From positions 13,637 through 39,891 of the forward strand of contig DBYF01000128.1 in the NCBI GenBank assembly GCA_002310155.1: 26,255 bases of DNA. The letters run 5' to 3'. Positions 7,637 through 15,747 of this stretch are shown here, piece after piece (the stretch's first letter is position 1; each line of letters starts with the position of its first letter). The position numbers and the translations under genes are program-made. The DNA comes from Mageeibacillus sp. UBA1193 (GTDB lineage: Bacteria; Bacillota; Clostridia; Saccharofermentanales; Saccharofermentanaceae). The notes below the pieces were generated by a model. That model worked only from the letters and a program-made list of their open reading frames with translations. It had not been told where the DNA came from and did no database searches.

Positions 7637-8821
7637 TTACTTCTCTTCTTCGTCCTGATCTTCGGACTCTTCCTCTTCTTCATCTTCAGAATCATCAGAC
7701 TCCTCGGAATCAGAAGACTCGTCCTCAGACTCTTCTACTTCAGAATCAGCTTCCTTCTCGGAATCCTCATCATCGGACTCCTCATCGGAATCTTCCTCTT
7801 CATCATCAACGGTGAAGGAAGACTTGGAAAGGCGCTCGACACGGTCTTCGATATCTTCGCCCTCTTCGTATTCACGAAGCTTTCTTTCTTTTCTTCTCTG
7901 TGCTTCACGGCGCATCTGCTCGTCTGCCTTGACGAACTTCTCCGGAAGTGGCTTTCTCTCCCATCCATAGATACGGCCGAGGGAAATGACCAGGAATCCG
8001 AGAACGATCAGGACCAGAGACAGTACCTGGGATGTACGCAGGTTCGTGCCGGAGATGTAGAGGGAGTCTGTACGCAGACCCTCGATGAAGAAACGGACGA
8101 TGCCGTAGAAAATGCAGTAGCATGCGGTCGTGGTCCATGCCTTCTTGCTCTTGCTACGGATAACCATAAGCAGGATGAAGATGATCAGGCAGCCGACCGA
8201 CTCATAGAAGAATGTCGGATGTACCGGCTTGCTGGAATCCAGCGTCGGGCAGTGGATGCTCAGGTAACGGCCGATGGAGGTACTGTACATACCCCACGGA
8301 AGATCCGTGTTCGTACCGAAAGCTTCCTGGTTGAAGAAGTTGCCCCAGCGGCCGATAGCCTGGCCGAGAGGAATATAAACCATCGCGAAGTCAAGAACGG
8401 TAGATACCGGGATCTTGCGGATCTTACACATCAGGAAGATCGCGAATGCCGCGCCGATAACGCCGCCGTAGATCGCCAGACCGCCTTCACGGATGTTGGC
8501 CATCGACTTAATGGTCGCCATGAAGTCGCCCTTCACGTGATAGGTTTTAAACTCGCAGAGTACATAGTAGAGACGGGCACCGATAAATGCCATCGGGAAA
8601 GCCAGAAGGCTGAAGTCCGTGACCAGGTCCGGTGTCATGTTGTGCTTTCTGCACTGCGTCATACCGAGGATCAGGCACAGCGCGACAGCCGCCGCGATCA
8701 GGATACCATACCAGTAGAACTGGATCCCCCAGAGTTCAAACGCGATACTATTAAACTGAAACTTCCAGCCGAGTCCGGGGAAGGATACAAATTGCTTTTC
8801 AAGTGCTATAGAGTGCAGCAT
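7637..8821 (-). CDS. lgt: Lgt, prolipoprotein diacylglyceryl transferase with a long acidic tail
   Basis: Membrane enzyme that moves diacylglycerol from phosphatidylglycerol to the lipobox cysteine of prolipoproteins. The core (about 1-290) has several membrane segments and the signature GRWGNFFNQEAFG, plus GGLAIYGGVIG (Tyr where E. coli has the His of HGG), VHPTFFYES and FFIEGLRTDSLY. After the core come about 45 basic/charged residues (QMRREAQRRKERKLREYEEG). The last 56 residues (339-394) are nearly all Asp, Glu and Ser. Usual Lgt is 260-300 aa, so about 100 residues are extra. The tail is probably cytosolic and disordered. AGAGAGG lies upstream of the ATG. It may have its own promoter in the 78-nt gap after ribF. 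Confidence 0.93.
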   Translation of the reverse strand: MLHSIALEKQFVSFPGLGWKFQFNSIAFELWGIQFYWYGILIAAAVALCLILGMTQCRKHNMTPDLVTDFSLLAFPMAFIGARLYYVLCEFKTYHVKGDFMATIKSMANIREGGLAIYGGVIGAAFAIFLMCKIRKIPVSTVLDFAMVYIPLGQAIGRWGNFFNQEAFGTNTDLPWGMYSTSIGRYLSIHCPTLDSSKPVHPTFFYESVGCLIIFILLMVIRSKSKKAWTTTACYCIFYGIVRFFIEGLRTDSLYISGTNLRTSQVLSLVLIVLGFLVISLGRIYGWERKPLPEKFVKADEQMRREAQRRKERKLREYEEGEDIEDRVERLSKSSFTVDDEEEDSDEESDDEDSEKEADSEVEESEDESSDSEESDDSEDEEEEESEDQDEEEK

Positions 8822-8854
8822 CTTAAGTCCTCTCTTATCTCTCTTCTTTCTTGC

Positions 8855-8868
8855 TCACGCAATATAAT
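8855..8868 (-). promoter_or_regulatory. Possible internal extended -10 promoter for lgt-rodA
   Basis: In the 78-nt gap between ribF and lgt the minus strand contains TGTGATATTATATTG, an AT-rich stretch with a TGA-TATTAT extended -10 look. No good -35 box is visible at the right distance. It would let lgt and rodA be expressed apart from the translation genes. Weak evidence. Confidence 0.35.
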
Positions 8869-8899
8869 ATCACAGATATCCCGATAAATCGAAATAATC

Positions 8900-9886
8900 T
8901 CAGATATATCCATCAAAACGCACCGGGATCGTACGTCCCGCGTGGTATGCCCTGACCGCCTCCTGGTCCTTCTGCATCTGTTCCTTCAGTTCATCGACCG
9001 ATCCGAACTTCATCTCGGGGCGGATAAACTTGAGGAGCATGACCGTACCATGTGATCCGTAGAGCTGGTAATGGCCGTCGAGAAGCACGGTCTCCGTAAG
9101 TGGCGACGGGTCGCTCTCATTGACTGTCGGGCGCATACCGATATTCGTCAGACCCGGGTGGATCTTGTCCTCATAGAGGTACGCAGAGGCGTAAACGCCG
9201 AATTTCGGGATGATCTTCTGCTCCGGGATTCGGATGTTCGCGGTCGGGAAACCGAGCTTTCTTCCGAGCTGCTGGCCCTTCTCGACGATCCCCGAGAACG
9301 CGACCGGATGGTCAAGGAGCTTCTCTGCCATATCGACATCGCCGGATGCGATGAGTTCTCTTACCCAGCTGCTGGAGATCCTTCTTCCGTCGTAGTTGAT
9401 CGGATCGACGGCGATCACGGTGATGCCGTTCTTCTCGCCCCAGTTCTGGAGCATCTTGACGTCGCCCGCGCGGTCACGGCCGAAGCGGTAATCGCGTCCC
9501 ACGACGATGACACGGGCGCCCATCCATCCCTTCAGGCATACTTCCATGAAGGTCTCCGGGCTCATTCCCTTTACTTTCTCATTAAAAGGCAGTGCGAAGA
9601 GATCATCGATCCCCATGTGGGACACGAGGCGGCATCTCTCCGAATAGGTCGTGATCAGGTTGTTCTGGGATTTACTGGACGGCGGGTTCTCAAAGGTCTG
9701 TACCGCCGCGCGGATATGCTTCTCTTTCGCCTGGTCGAGCATCGTCGAGAAGATCTTCTGGTGGCCCATATGTACGCCATCGAAGTATCCGAGGGCAACC
9801 GAGCGCGCGCTCGTGATCTCCGTCGCGCTCGAGGGCGTGGAGATCAGTTTGCCTTCATTATTGATGATGCAGTTCCAAACGTTCAT
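8900..9886 (-). CDS. ribF: RibF, bifunctional riboflavin kinase / FAD synthetase
   Basis: Converts riboflavin to FMN and then FAD in the cytoplasm. The N-terminal adenylyltransferase domain shows GYFDGVHMGHQ (about 33-43, HIGH-like), VGRDYRFGRDRAGD and ISSSWVRELIASGDV. The C-terminal kinase domain shows GQQLGRKLGFPTANI, FGVYAS, TNIGMRPTV, TETVLLD (usually E-T-H-h-x-D) and a C-terminal KFIRPEMKFGSVDELKEQ. At 328 aa it is of normal length. The start is 3 nt after the truB stop; the ribosome site is weak (GAAAGGG, 14 nt away), so translation may depend on coupling to truB. truB-ribF adjacency is common in Firmicutes. Confidence 0.96.
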   Translation of the reverse strand: MNVWNCIINNEGKLISTPSSATEITSARSVALGYFDGVHMGHQKIFSTMLDQAKEKHIRAAVQTFENPPSSKSQNNLITTYSERCRLVSHMGIDDLFALPFNEKVKGMSPETFMEVCLKGWMGARVIVVGRDYRFGRDRAGDVKMLQNWGEKNGITVIAVDPINYDGRRISSSWVRELIASGDVDMAEKLLDHPVAFSGIVEKGQQLGRKLGFPTANIRIPEQKIIPKFGVYASAYLYEDKIHPGLTNIGMRPTVNESDPSPLTETVLLDGHYQLYGSHGTVMLLKFIRPEMKFGSVDELKEQMQKDQEAVRAYHAGRTIPVRFDGYI

Positions 9887-9889
9887 ATC

Positions 9890-10846
9890 TTACGCGAATA
9901 CCCTTTCTTCGCGGATGATTCTTCCCTCTCCGTCATCTTCGGCATAGATCACGGCGACAGGCTCCCCCTGAAGGACCGCCAGGACTTTTCCATCCGGCTC
10001 CCCTTCTACGGCTTCCATTCTATCCATAAATATCGAGAAATCAAGTTTTTTGCCGTTTCGAAGATCACGGGCTTCCTTCTCCGTGACGTCGATCTTCGGA
10101 AGTCCCGACATCGCCTCGACCTCTTCCACGACAAAAGCACTGTCACCCGATCCGTATCTTTCCTCGATCTCTTCGAGGCTGAGTGCTCTCTCGATCGAGA
10201 AGGAACCGCACGCGAGACGTCTTAAGGACTCGCAGTACGCGCCCGTCCCGAGCTTCGTTCCGATATCTTCGCAGAGGGTACGGATGTAAGTGCCCTTACT
10301 GCAGTGTACGGTCATTTCGACGTGGATCATGTCATCCTTTACGTAGATCTCCCCGATCTCGATATCGAAGATCGTGACCTTACGCGGCGGGATCTCGACC
10401 TCCTGGCCTTTTCTCGCATAGTCATACGCCGGGCGGCCGTTGATCTTGATGGCCGAGTACACGGACGGGACCTGCGTGATCTCGCCCACCATGGACATCA
10501 CAGCATCCCTTATCTTCTTATAGTTATCTTTAGAAAGATCAGCGAACTCTTCTTCATCCGGCATCTTCCCGCCGACGACTTCGCCCTCGATATCGCCCGT
10601 GGAAGTCACCTTACCAAGCACCATCACGGCCTGATACTTCTTATCGTCGTTCTCCATATAGCGGAGGACGCGCGTCGACTTGCCCACGGCCACGGTCAGA
10701 AGGCCGGTGGCAAAGGGATCGAGCGTTCCGGCATGGCCGGCTTTCTTCGTATGGAAAATCTTACGGATACGGGATATGACCGAGAACGAGGTGATCCCCG
10801 CCGGTTTATCTACCAGGACGATGCCACTCGGATCTTGCGGGGTCAT
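9890..10846 (-). CDS. truB: TruB, tRNA pseudouridine-55 synthase
   Basis: Makes pseudouridine 55 in the T-loop of tRNAs. The 318 aa open with GIVLVDKPAGITSF, and the catalytic aspartate sits in KAGHAGTLDPFATGLL (about 35-50). KKYQAVMVLG, QVPSVYSAIKINGRPAYDYAR and CSKGTYIRTLCEDIG follow, all standard TruB motifs, with a C-terminal domain of usual size. The ATG overlaps the nrnA stop in an ATGA arrangement, showing translational coupling. Part of the infB-rbfA-nrnA-truB-ribF block. Confidence 0.96.
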   Translation of the reverse strand: MTPQDPSGIVLVDKPAGITSFSVISRIRKIFHTKKAGHAGTLDPFATGLLTVAVGKSTRVLRYMENDDKKYQAVMVLGKVTSTGDIEGEVVGGKMPDEEEFADLSKDNYKKIRDAVMSMVGEITQVPSVYSAIKINGRPAYDYARKGQEVEIPPRKVTIFDIEIGEIYVKDDMIHVEMTVHCSKGTYIRTLCEDIGTKLGTGAYCESLRRLACGSFSIERALSLEEIEERYGSGDSAFVVEEVEAMSGLPKIDVTEKEARDLRNGKKLDFSIFMDRMEAVEGEPDGKVLAVLQGEPVAVIYAEDDGEGRIIREERVFA

Positions 10847-11868
10847 GTTCTCTCCAGATATGCGCAGGCTTCCGCGACGACCTTCTCGGCGAAAGCATCG
10901 ATGTCCATGTTCTTACAGGAGAATCCTGCCGCACGGCGGTGTCCGCCGCCACCCAGGGTCTGGGCGAATTCCGCAGCGTCGAAGCCTTCCTTCGTTCTGC
11001 AGTTCACGCGGATCTCTCCGCCTTCGTTCTCACGGAGTACGAAGGCCGCGAGTACGGTGTCGATATCACGGAGCACGTTGACGATGCCGTCAGCTGCACC
11101 CTCGGGAGCATTGGTCTTCTCCATCATGTCACTCGTGATCTTGGTGACCGCGATACGGCCGTCGGCATAGAGTTTCATGTTCGACATGGCCATGCCGTGG
11201 AGAAGGACTTTGCCTTCGCAGGTCTCATCAAAGAGATGATATGCGTTATCAGTAACGTTTGCGCCACGCTCCATAAGTTCAGCAGCAATTCTGAATGTAC
11301 TCGGACGAGTGTTCTCATAGGAGAATCTTCCGGAGTCGGACTGGATACCGACCATCAGGCAGTCGGCTTCAAACTTGTCGACGAGTGCTTTTCCGGAAGA
11401 AACTTCCCACTCCTTCAGAAGCATAAACATAAGCTCGGCGCAGGATGCGGACTTGCCGTCTACATAGGCGAGCTCGGCTTCCGGAGATGCAGATACGTGG
11501 TGGTCGACCACGACCTTCTTCTCGGCACGGATAAAGCAATTTCCGCAGGCGCCCATACGATGGCCTTCGCTGCAGTCGACAGCAAAAGCCAAGCCCTGAC
11601 GGGAAAAGATCTCTTCTTCATTTTCAGTTGTGACGATGTTCAGGAGATCCTCCGGAACATTCATGAACGAAAGTCTCGGCGGGATCGCGACTTCGAGCAT
11701 CACGCGGGCAGAATACCCGAGCTTACGAAGCGCGGAAACGAGGGCCACGGCGGTGCCTACGCAGTCACCGTCGACTCTGGCATGGGGAAAGACCTGTACT
11801 TCCTTACGCTTATCGGTAGGGAGATACGAGAATACCCGGGAGGCAAACTCATTCATGGTTTCCTGCAC
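10843..11868 (-). CDS. nrnA: NrnA-like DHH/DHHA1 oligoribonuclease / pAp phosphatase
   Basis: Mn-dependent phosphoesterase expected to degrade 2-5 nt RNA (nanoRNA) and dephosphorylate pAp. The DHH domain shows HARVDGDCVGTAVAL (about 28-42), AFAVDCSEG, VVVDHHVSA (the DHH motif itself) and MVGIQSDSGRFSY. The C-terminal DHHA1 domain has VNCRTKEGFDAAEFA and LGGGGHRRAAGF, a nucleic-acid-binding loop. A GTG at 11868 has AGGAGG 9 nt upstream; an ATG four codons in (11856) is the alternative. Either start overlaps the end of rbfA, as in many Firmicutes. At 341 aa it is slightly longer than B. subtilis NrnA (313 aa). Confidence 0.92.
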   Translation of the reverse strand: MQETMNEFASRVFSYLPTDKRKEVQVFPHARVDGDCVGTAVALVSALRKLGYSARVMLEVAIPPRLSFMNVPEDLLNIVTTENEEEIFSRQGLAFAVDCSEGHRMGACGNCFIRAEKKVVVDHHVSASPEAELAYVDGKSASCAELMFMLLKEWEVSSGKALVDKFEADCLMVGIQSDSGRFSYENTRPSTFRIAAELMERGANVTDNAYHLFDETCEGKVLLHGMAMSNMKLYADGRIAVTKITSDMMEKTNAPEGAADGIVNVLRDIDTVLAAFVLRENEGGEIRVNCRTKEGFDAAEFAQTLGGGGHRRAAGFSCKNMDIDAFAEKVVAEACAYLERT

Positions 11869-12223
11869 GTTCCTTATCCTCCTTGATCGTACGGTCGATC
11901 AGATCCATAAGATCCATGCCTTTCTGGATCGATTCATCCAGCTTGAAGTGCAGTTCCGGCGCGACGCGCAGCTTGATGCGCTTGGCGACCTGGGAACGGA
12001 TAAATCCGGAAGCGCGGTTGACGGCTTCCATGCACTCGACTTTCTCCTTCTCGGAACCATATACCGAGAGGAAAACTGTGGCATGAGTCAGATCTGAGGA
12101 CATACGCACCTCCAGGACGGAAGTCATCATCGGGATACGCGGATCCTTGACTTCCGTCAGCAGAAGCTGCGAAATCACTTTCTGTATTTCATCGCCCACA
12201 CGGGCGGCACGGTTTTGTCTCAT
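11849..12223 (-). CDS. rbfA: RbfA, 30S ribosome-binding factor A
   Basis: Cytoplasmic KH-fold protein that matures the 5' end of 16S rRNA and the 30S subunit. The 124 aa show R-x-x-RVGDEIQKVISQLLL, VKDPRIPMMTSVLEVRMSSDL, ATVFLSVYG and IRSQVAKRIKLRVAPELHFKLDES, which are diagnostic. ATG with AGGTGA upstream, 18 nt after the infB stop. The normal partner order infB-rbfA is kept. Confidence 0.96.
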   Translation of the reverse strand: MRQNRAARVGDEIQKVISQLLLTEVKDPRIPMMTSVLEVRMSSDLTHATVFLSVYGSEKEKVECMEAVNRASGFIRSQVAKRIKLRVAPELHFKLDESIQKGMDLMDLIDRTIKEDKERAGNHE

Positions 12224-12241
12224 GTTATCACCTGATACGGC

Positions 12242-15079
12242 TTACTTTCTCTTGATTTCCTGCATCTCGAAGACTTCGATGATATCGCCTTCTTCGATGT
12301 CGTTGTAGTTCTCGATCGAGATACCGCACTCATAACCTGCAGCGACTTCCTTCGCGTCATCCTTGAAGCGCTTGAGGGAAGCGAGCTTGCCCTGGTGAAC
12401 GACGATGCCGTCTCTTACGACACGTACTTCAGAAGTACGGAGGACCTTACCGTCCTTAACGTAAGCACCACCGATGGTTCCGACAGAGGATACCTTGAAG
12501 GTCTGACGGATCTCGACGTGACCGAGAACGACTTCCTCGAACTGCGGCTTGAGCATACCGCGCATAGCGGCTTCGATATCTTCGATGGCGTTGTAGATAA
12601 CGCTGTAGAGTTTGATATCTACGCCGACTTCCTTGGCCTGCTCGACAACGATCGCGGAAGGACGGACGTTAAAGCCGATGATGATCGCATTCGATACATC
12701 AGCCAGCGTAACGTCGGACTCTGTGATCGTACCGACACCACCATGGATGACCTTGACGCGGACTTCTTCGTTGGTGAGCTTCTCGAGAGACTGTGTGACA
12801 GCCTCGACGGAACCCTGAACGTCTGCCTTGATGATGAGGTTGAGGTCCTTGATCTCGCCCTCGGCAAGTACCTGGGACAGGTTCTCGAGAGTCATTCTCG
12901 AAGACTTGTGCAGCTGTTCTTCTCTCTGCTTGATCCTTCTCTTCTCAACGAGCTGTCTTGCCATCTTCTCATCAGTTACGGCATAGAATGTCTCGCCGGC
13001 TTCCGGTACTTCCGGAAGACCCAGGATCTCGACCGGAACGGACGGGCCTGCCTTCTTCTGGGCAGCACCGTTCTCGTCGTACATCGCACGGATGTGACCG
13101 AAGATCGGACCGGTAACGAGTGTATCACCGGAACGGAGAGTACCACGCTGAACGAGTACTGTCGCGACCGGACCTCTGTTCTTATCGAGCTTGGCCTCGA
13201 TAACTGTACCCTTTGCCTGACGCTTCGGGTCAGCCTTGAGTTCCATAACGTCTGCGGTAAGGAGGACCATCTCGAGGAGTTCGTCGATACCTTCACCGGA
13301 CTTAGAGGATACAGGAACCATGATCGTGGATCCGCCCCACTCTTCCGGAAGGAGGTCGTGGGTAGACAGTTCCTGCTTTACCTTATCGATGTTTGCGCCG
13401 ACCTTATCGATCTTCGTAATAGCTACGATGATCTCTGTGTTAGCGGCACGTGCGTGGTTGATGGCCTCGACTGTCTGCGGCATGACACCGTCATCTGCAG
13501 CGACAACGAGGATCGCGATATCCGTTACCTGAGCACCACGGGCACGCATCGTTGTAAACGCTTCGTGACCAGGGGTATCGAGGAATGTGATCTGACGGCC
13601 CTTGCAGCGAACGGTGTAAGCACCGATGTGCTGTGTGATACCGCCGGCCTCGCCCTTAACGACGGATGTCGAACGGATCTTATCGAGGAGCGATGTTTTA
13701 CCATGGTCAACGTGACCCATGACAACAACGATCGGCGGACGCGGTTTCATGTTCTCTTCGTTATCTTCACCTTCGTCGAAGAGGATATCTTCCTCTGTGA
13801 CCTCCACGATCGGCTCAGTCGTGATGCCGTACTCGCCGGCAACGAGAGCTGCTGTATCGTAATCGAGTTCCTGGTTGAGTGTAACCAGCATACCCATCAT
13901 CATGAGTGTCTTGATAACGTCTGCGGATCTCTTACCGAGACCGTCAGCGAGATCCTTGACCGTAATGAACGGCGGGAGCTCAACGTGAGTCAGCTGGGGC
14001 TTAACAACAGGTGCTGCCACGAAAGACTGGCGCTTCACCTTCTTCTTGCCCTTGCCGCCCATGTACATCGAATCGAGAGCTGCATCATCAGACAGGATAT
14101 CGGAAGCGTTACCTGTGAACTGGTTAGTACGCTTGTTACCGGAACGGCGGTCGTTATTGATGGATGTCTTCTGGTTATCCTTCTTGGAATCCGCCTTCGG
14201 ATCTTTTCTGTTCTTCTCGTATGCGTCACGAGCTGCGAAGTTTGCCTTCTCCTTCGTTGCCTCCGGCGGGAGTTCCTGCTTCGGCTTGGAAGATCTCTTC
14301 GGCTGGTTTCTGTTATTGTTGTAGATATCGTCGTCGTCCTTGTCCTTACCGGCAAATCCGCCGCCGAAACCGCCACGGTTTCCGCCTCTCTGGCCATTGA
14401 ATCCGCCATTGTTGTTCGGACGGCCGCCCTGCGGTCTGTCAGAGTGGAAAGAACCGTTTCTCTGTCCGCCCTGGTATCCGCCGGATCTTCCGCCTTCCTT
14501 CGGGCGTACGAATGTAGACGTCTCACGGGTATAACCTGCGGACGGTGCTTTTACTACTGCAGAGGAAAGCTTCGGAGCTTCCTTCACGGGAGCTGCCTCT
14601 TCCTTCTTAGCCGGAGCTTCAGGAGCCTTTGCCTTCGGCTCTTCCTTAGCAGGAGCCTCAGCTTCTTCCTTCTTCGGTTCAGCCTTCGGAGCTGCCTTCG
14701 GTTCCTTCTCGGCCTTCTCCGCTTTCTCGGCCTTTTCAGCCTTGTCTTCCTTCGCAGCGGCAGCCTTCTTCGCCGGTGCCTTCTCGACCTCGGCTTCTTC
14801 CTTCTTGGCTGCCTTTGCGGCAGTCTTCTTCGGAGCCTCTTCCTTTACCGGAGCTTCAGCTTTAACAGCCTCTGCTTCCTTAGCAGGAGCAGCTTCTTTC
14901 TCAGCCGGAGCCGCGGCACCCTCTTCAACCGGAGGTTTCTTGGCCTTCTTATTGACACGGCCGACGCGAAGGGTCTTCGTTCCCGAAATACCACTCACAG
15001 TCTTCTGTGGAACCGACGATTCAACCTTTGTCTCGATAGAATCTTCAGTCTTAGCTGTTTTCTTCTCTTTTTCTGCCAT
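12242..15079 (-). CDS. infB: Translation initiation factor IF-2
   Basis: GTPase that places fMet-tRNA on the 30S subunit and promotes subunit joining. The 945 aa start MAEKEKKTAKTED. The ATG at 15079 has a perfect AGGAGG 6 nt upstream; a longer frame to a TTG at 15121 overlaps ylxQ and is rejected. Residues about 45-170 are Ala/Lys/Glu/Pro-rich with four AEK triplets, and about 195-250 are Gly/Arg/Asn-rich. The IF2N-type helix bundle lies near 370-425. The G domain has GHVDHGKT (455-462), GITQHIGAY, DTPGH, TKID at 555-558 (usually NKID) and SSKSGEGID. Domains II-IV follow, ending in NYNDIEEGDIIEVFEM. Central gene of the nusA-infB operon. Confidence 0.97.
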   Translation of the reverse strand: MAEKEKKTAKTEDSIETKVESSVPQKTVSGISGTKTLRVGRVNKKAKKPPVEEGAAAPAEKEAAPAKEAEAVKAEAPVKEEAPKKTAAKAAKKEEAEVEKAPAKKAAAAKEDKAEKAEKAEKAEKEPKAAPKAEPKKEEAEAPAKEEPKAKAPEAPAKKEEAAPVKEAPKLSSAVVKAPSAGYTRETSTFVRPKEGGRSGGYQGGQRNGSFHSDRPQGGRPNNNGGFNGQRGGNRGGFGGGFAGKDKDDDDIYNNNRNQPKRSSKPKQELPPEATKEKANFAARDAYEKNRKDPKADSKKDNQKTSINNDRRSGNKRTNQFTGNASDILSDDAALDSMYMGGKGKKKVKRQSFVAAPVVKPQLTHVELPPFITVKDLADGLGKRSADVIKTLMMMGMLVTLNQELDYDTAALVAGEYGITTEPIVEVTEEDILFDEGEDNEENMKPRPPIVVVMGHVDHGKTSLLDKIRSTSVVKGEAGGITQHIGAYTVRCKGRQITFLDTPGHEAFTTMRARGAQVTDIAILVVAADDGVMPQTVEAINHARAANTEIIVAITKIDKVGANIDKVKQELSTHDLLPEEWGGSTIMVPVSSKSGEGIDELLEMVLLTADVMELKADPKRQAKGTVIEAKLDKNRGPVATVLVQRGTLRSGDTLVTGPIFGHIRAMYDENGAAQKKAGPSVPVEILGLPEVPEAGETFYAVTDEKMARQLVEKRRIKQREEQLHKSSRMTLENLSQVLAEGEIKDLNLIIKADVQGSVEAVTQSLEKLTNEEVRVKVIHGGVGTITESDVTLADVSNAIIIGFNVRPSAIVVEQAKEVGVDIKLYSVIYNAIEDIEAAMRGMLKPQFEEVVLGHVEIRQTFKVSSVGTIGGAYVKDGKVLRTSEVRVVRDGIVVHQGKLASLKRFKDDAKEVAAGYECGISIENYNDIEEGDIIEVFEMQEIKRK

Positions 15080-15092
15080 CGTTTCCTCCTGT

Positions 15093-15452
15093 TTATTCCG
15101 CTTTCTCAGCGGACTTTTCAATTCTTCCTAGTTCGTCGATCAGGCTCATGAGCTTCTTTCCCATTCCCTGATCCAGTATCACGATCGCGATCCTGTGATC
15201 TTTTCCGATCGCTCTTCCCAGTTCCTCCGCCGTCGCGATCTTACGACACTCAACGTCTTCGTCTTTCGCGACTCTCTCGAGCTTCTCCTTCTGCTTCTCG
15301 GAACCGTCTTCTGACAGGATCAGAAGTTCCGCGGCTCCCGAGCGCATCGCCAGCTCGCAGGCGTCAAAACCGGATGTCAGGATACCTGCCCGGAACGACA
15401 GTCCGATCGAACTCAGTATCCTCTCTTTCGTTACCGGCCGATCCTTCTTCAC
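15093..15452 (-). CDS. ylxQ: YlxQ-like L7Ae-family RNA-binding protein
   Basis: Small L7Ae/L30e-fold protein of 119 aa, a family that binds kink-turn RNA. The start ILSSIGLSFRAGILTSGFDAC and the following GAAELLILSEDGSEKQKEKLERV match the family's RAG-h-hSG and hhhA-D-S segments; AIVILDQGMGKKL is the last strand and helix. The GTG start overlaps the ylxR stop (GTGA), with AAGGAGG 13 nt upstream. It fills the usual slot between ylxR and infB. Its cellular role is not established in Firmicutes. Confidence 0.88.
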   Translation of the reverse strand: MKKDRPVTKERILSSIGLSFRAGILTSGFDACELAMRSGAAELLILSEDGSEKQKEKLERVAKDEDVECRKIATAEELGRAIGKDHRIAIVILDQGMGKKLMSLIDELGRIEKSAEKAE

Positions 15453-15724
15453 TTTTCCGGATCCGCCTCCTTCATCTTATCCAGCTCAGGCCGGATCGTA
15501 TCGGGATCCACCTTGCGGTGAAGTCCCCTGTCGAACTGTGACTGTTCGACCGCTTTCTTCATGCACTCCGGGTTATGGCATACATAAGCGCCTCTTCCGG
15601 GAAGTCTTCCCGTCGGATCTACCTGGACAGATCCGTCCGCGGATGCCACGATCCGGATCAGATCCTTCTTCGCGAACCGCTCTTTGCAGCTCACGCACAT
15701 TCTCATAGGTATCTTCTTCGCCAT
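15449..15724 (-). CDS. ylxR: YlxR (RnpM, DUF448) nucleic-acid-binding protein
   Basis: Small 91-aa protein with the DUF448 signature MRMCVSCKERFAKKDLIRIV (about 7-26), DPTGRLPGRGAYVCHNPECM and a basic C-terminal half. In B. subtilis the family member has been linked to RNase P modulation. ATG with AAGG about 8 nt upstream, 23 nt after the nusA stop. It sits between nusA and ylxQ, as expected. Four cysteines (two CxxC-like groups) could bind a metal, which is inference. Confidence 0.92.
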   Translation of the reverse strand: MAKKIPMRMCVSCKERFAKKDLIRIVASADGSVQVDPTGRLPGRGAYVCHNPECMKKAVEQSQFDRGLHRKVDPDTIRPELDKMKEADPEK

Positions 15725-15747
15725 GCTTTCGCCTTCCCCGTCTTTCC

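Noticed and set aside
15080..15121. N-terminal extension of infB to a TTG
   Set aside because: Overlaps ylxQ; the ATG at 15079 has a perfect AGGAGG 6 nt upstream.
12395..15151. Long open plus-strand frame opposite infB
   Set aside because: Antisense to a certain IF-2 gene; its Leu/Arg/Ser-rich C-terminal part is the mirror of the Ala/Lys/Glu-rich region.
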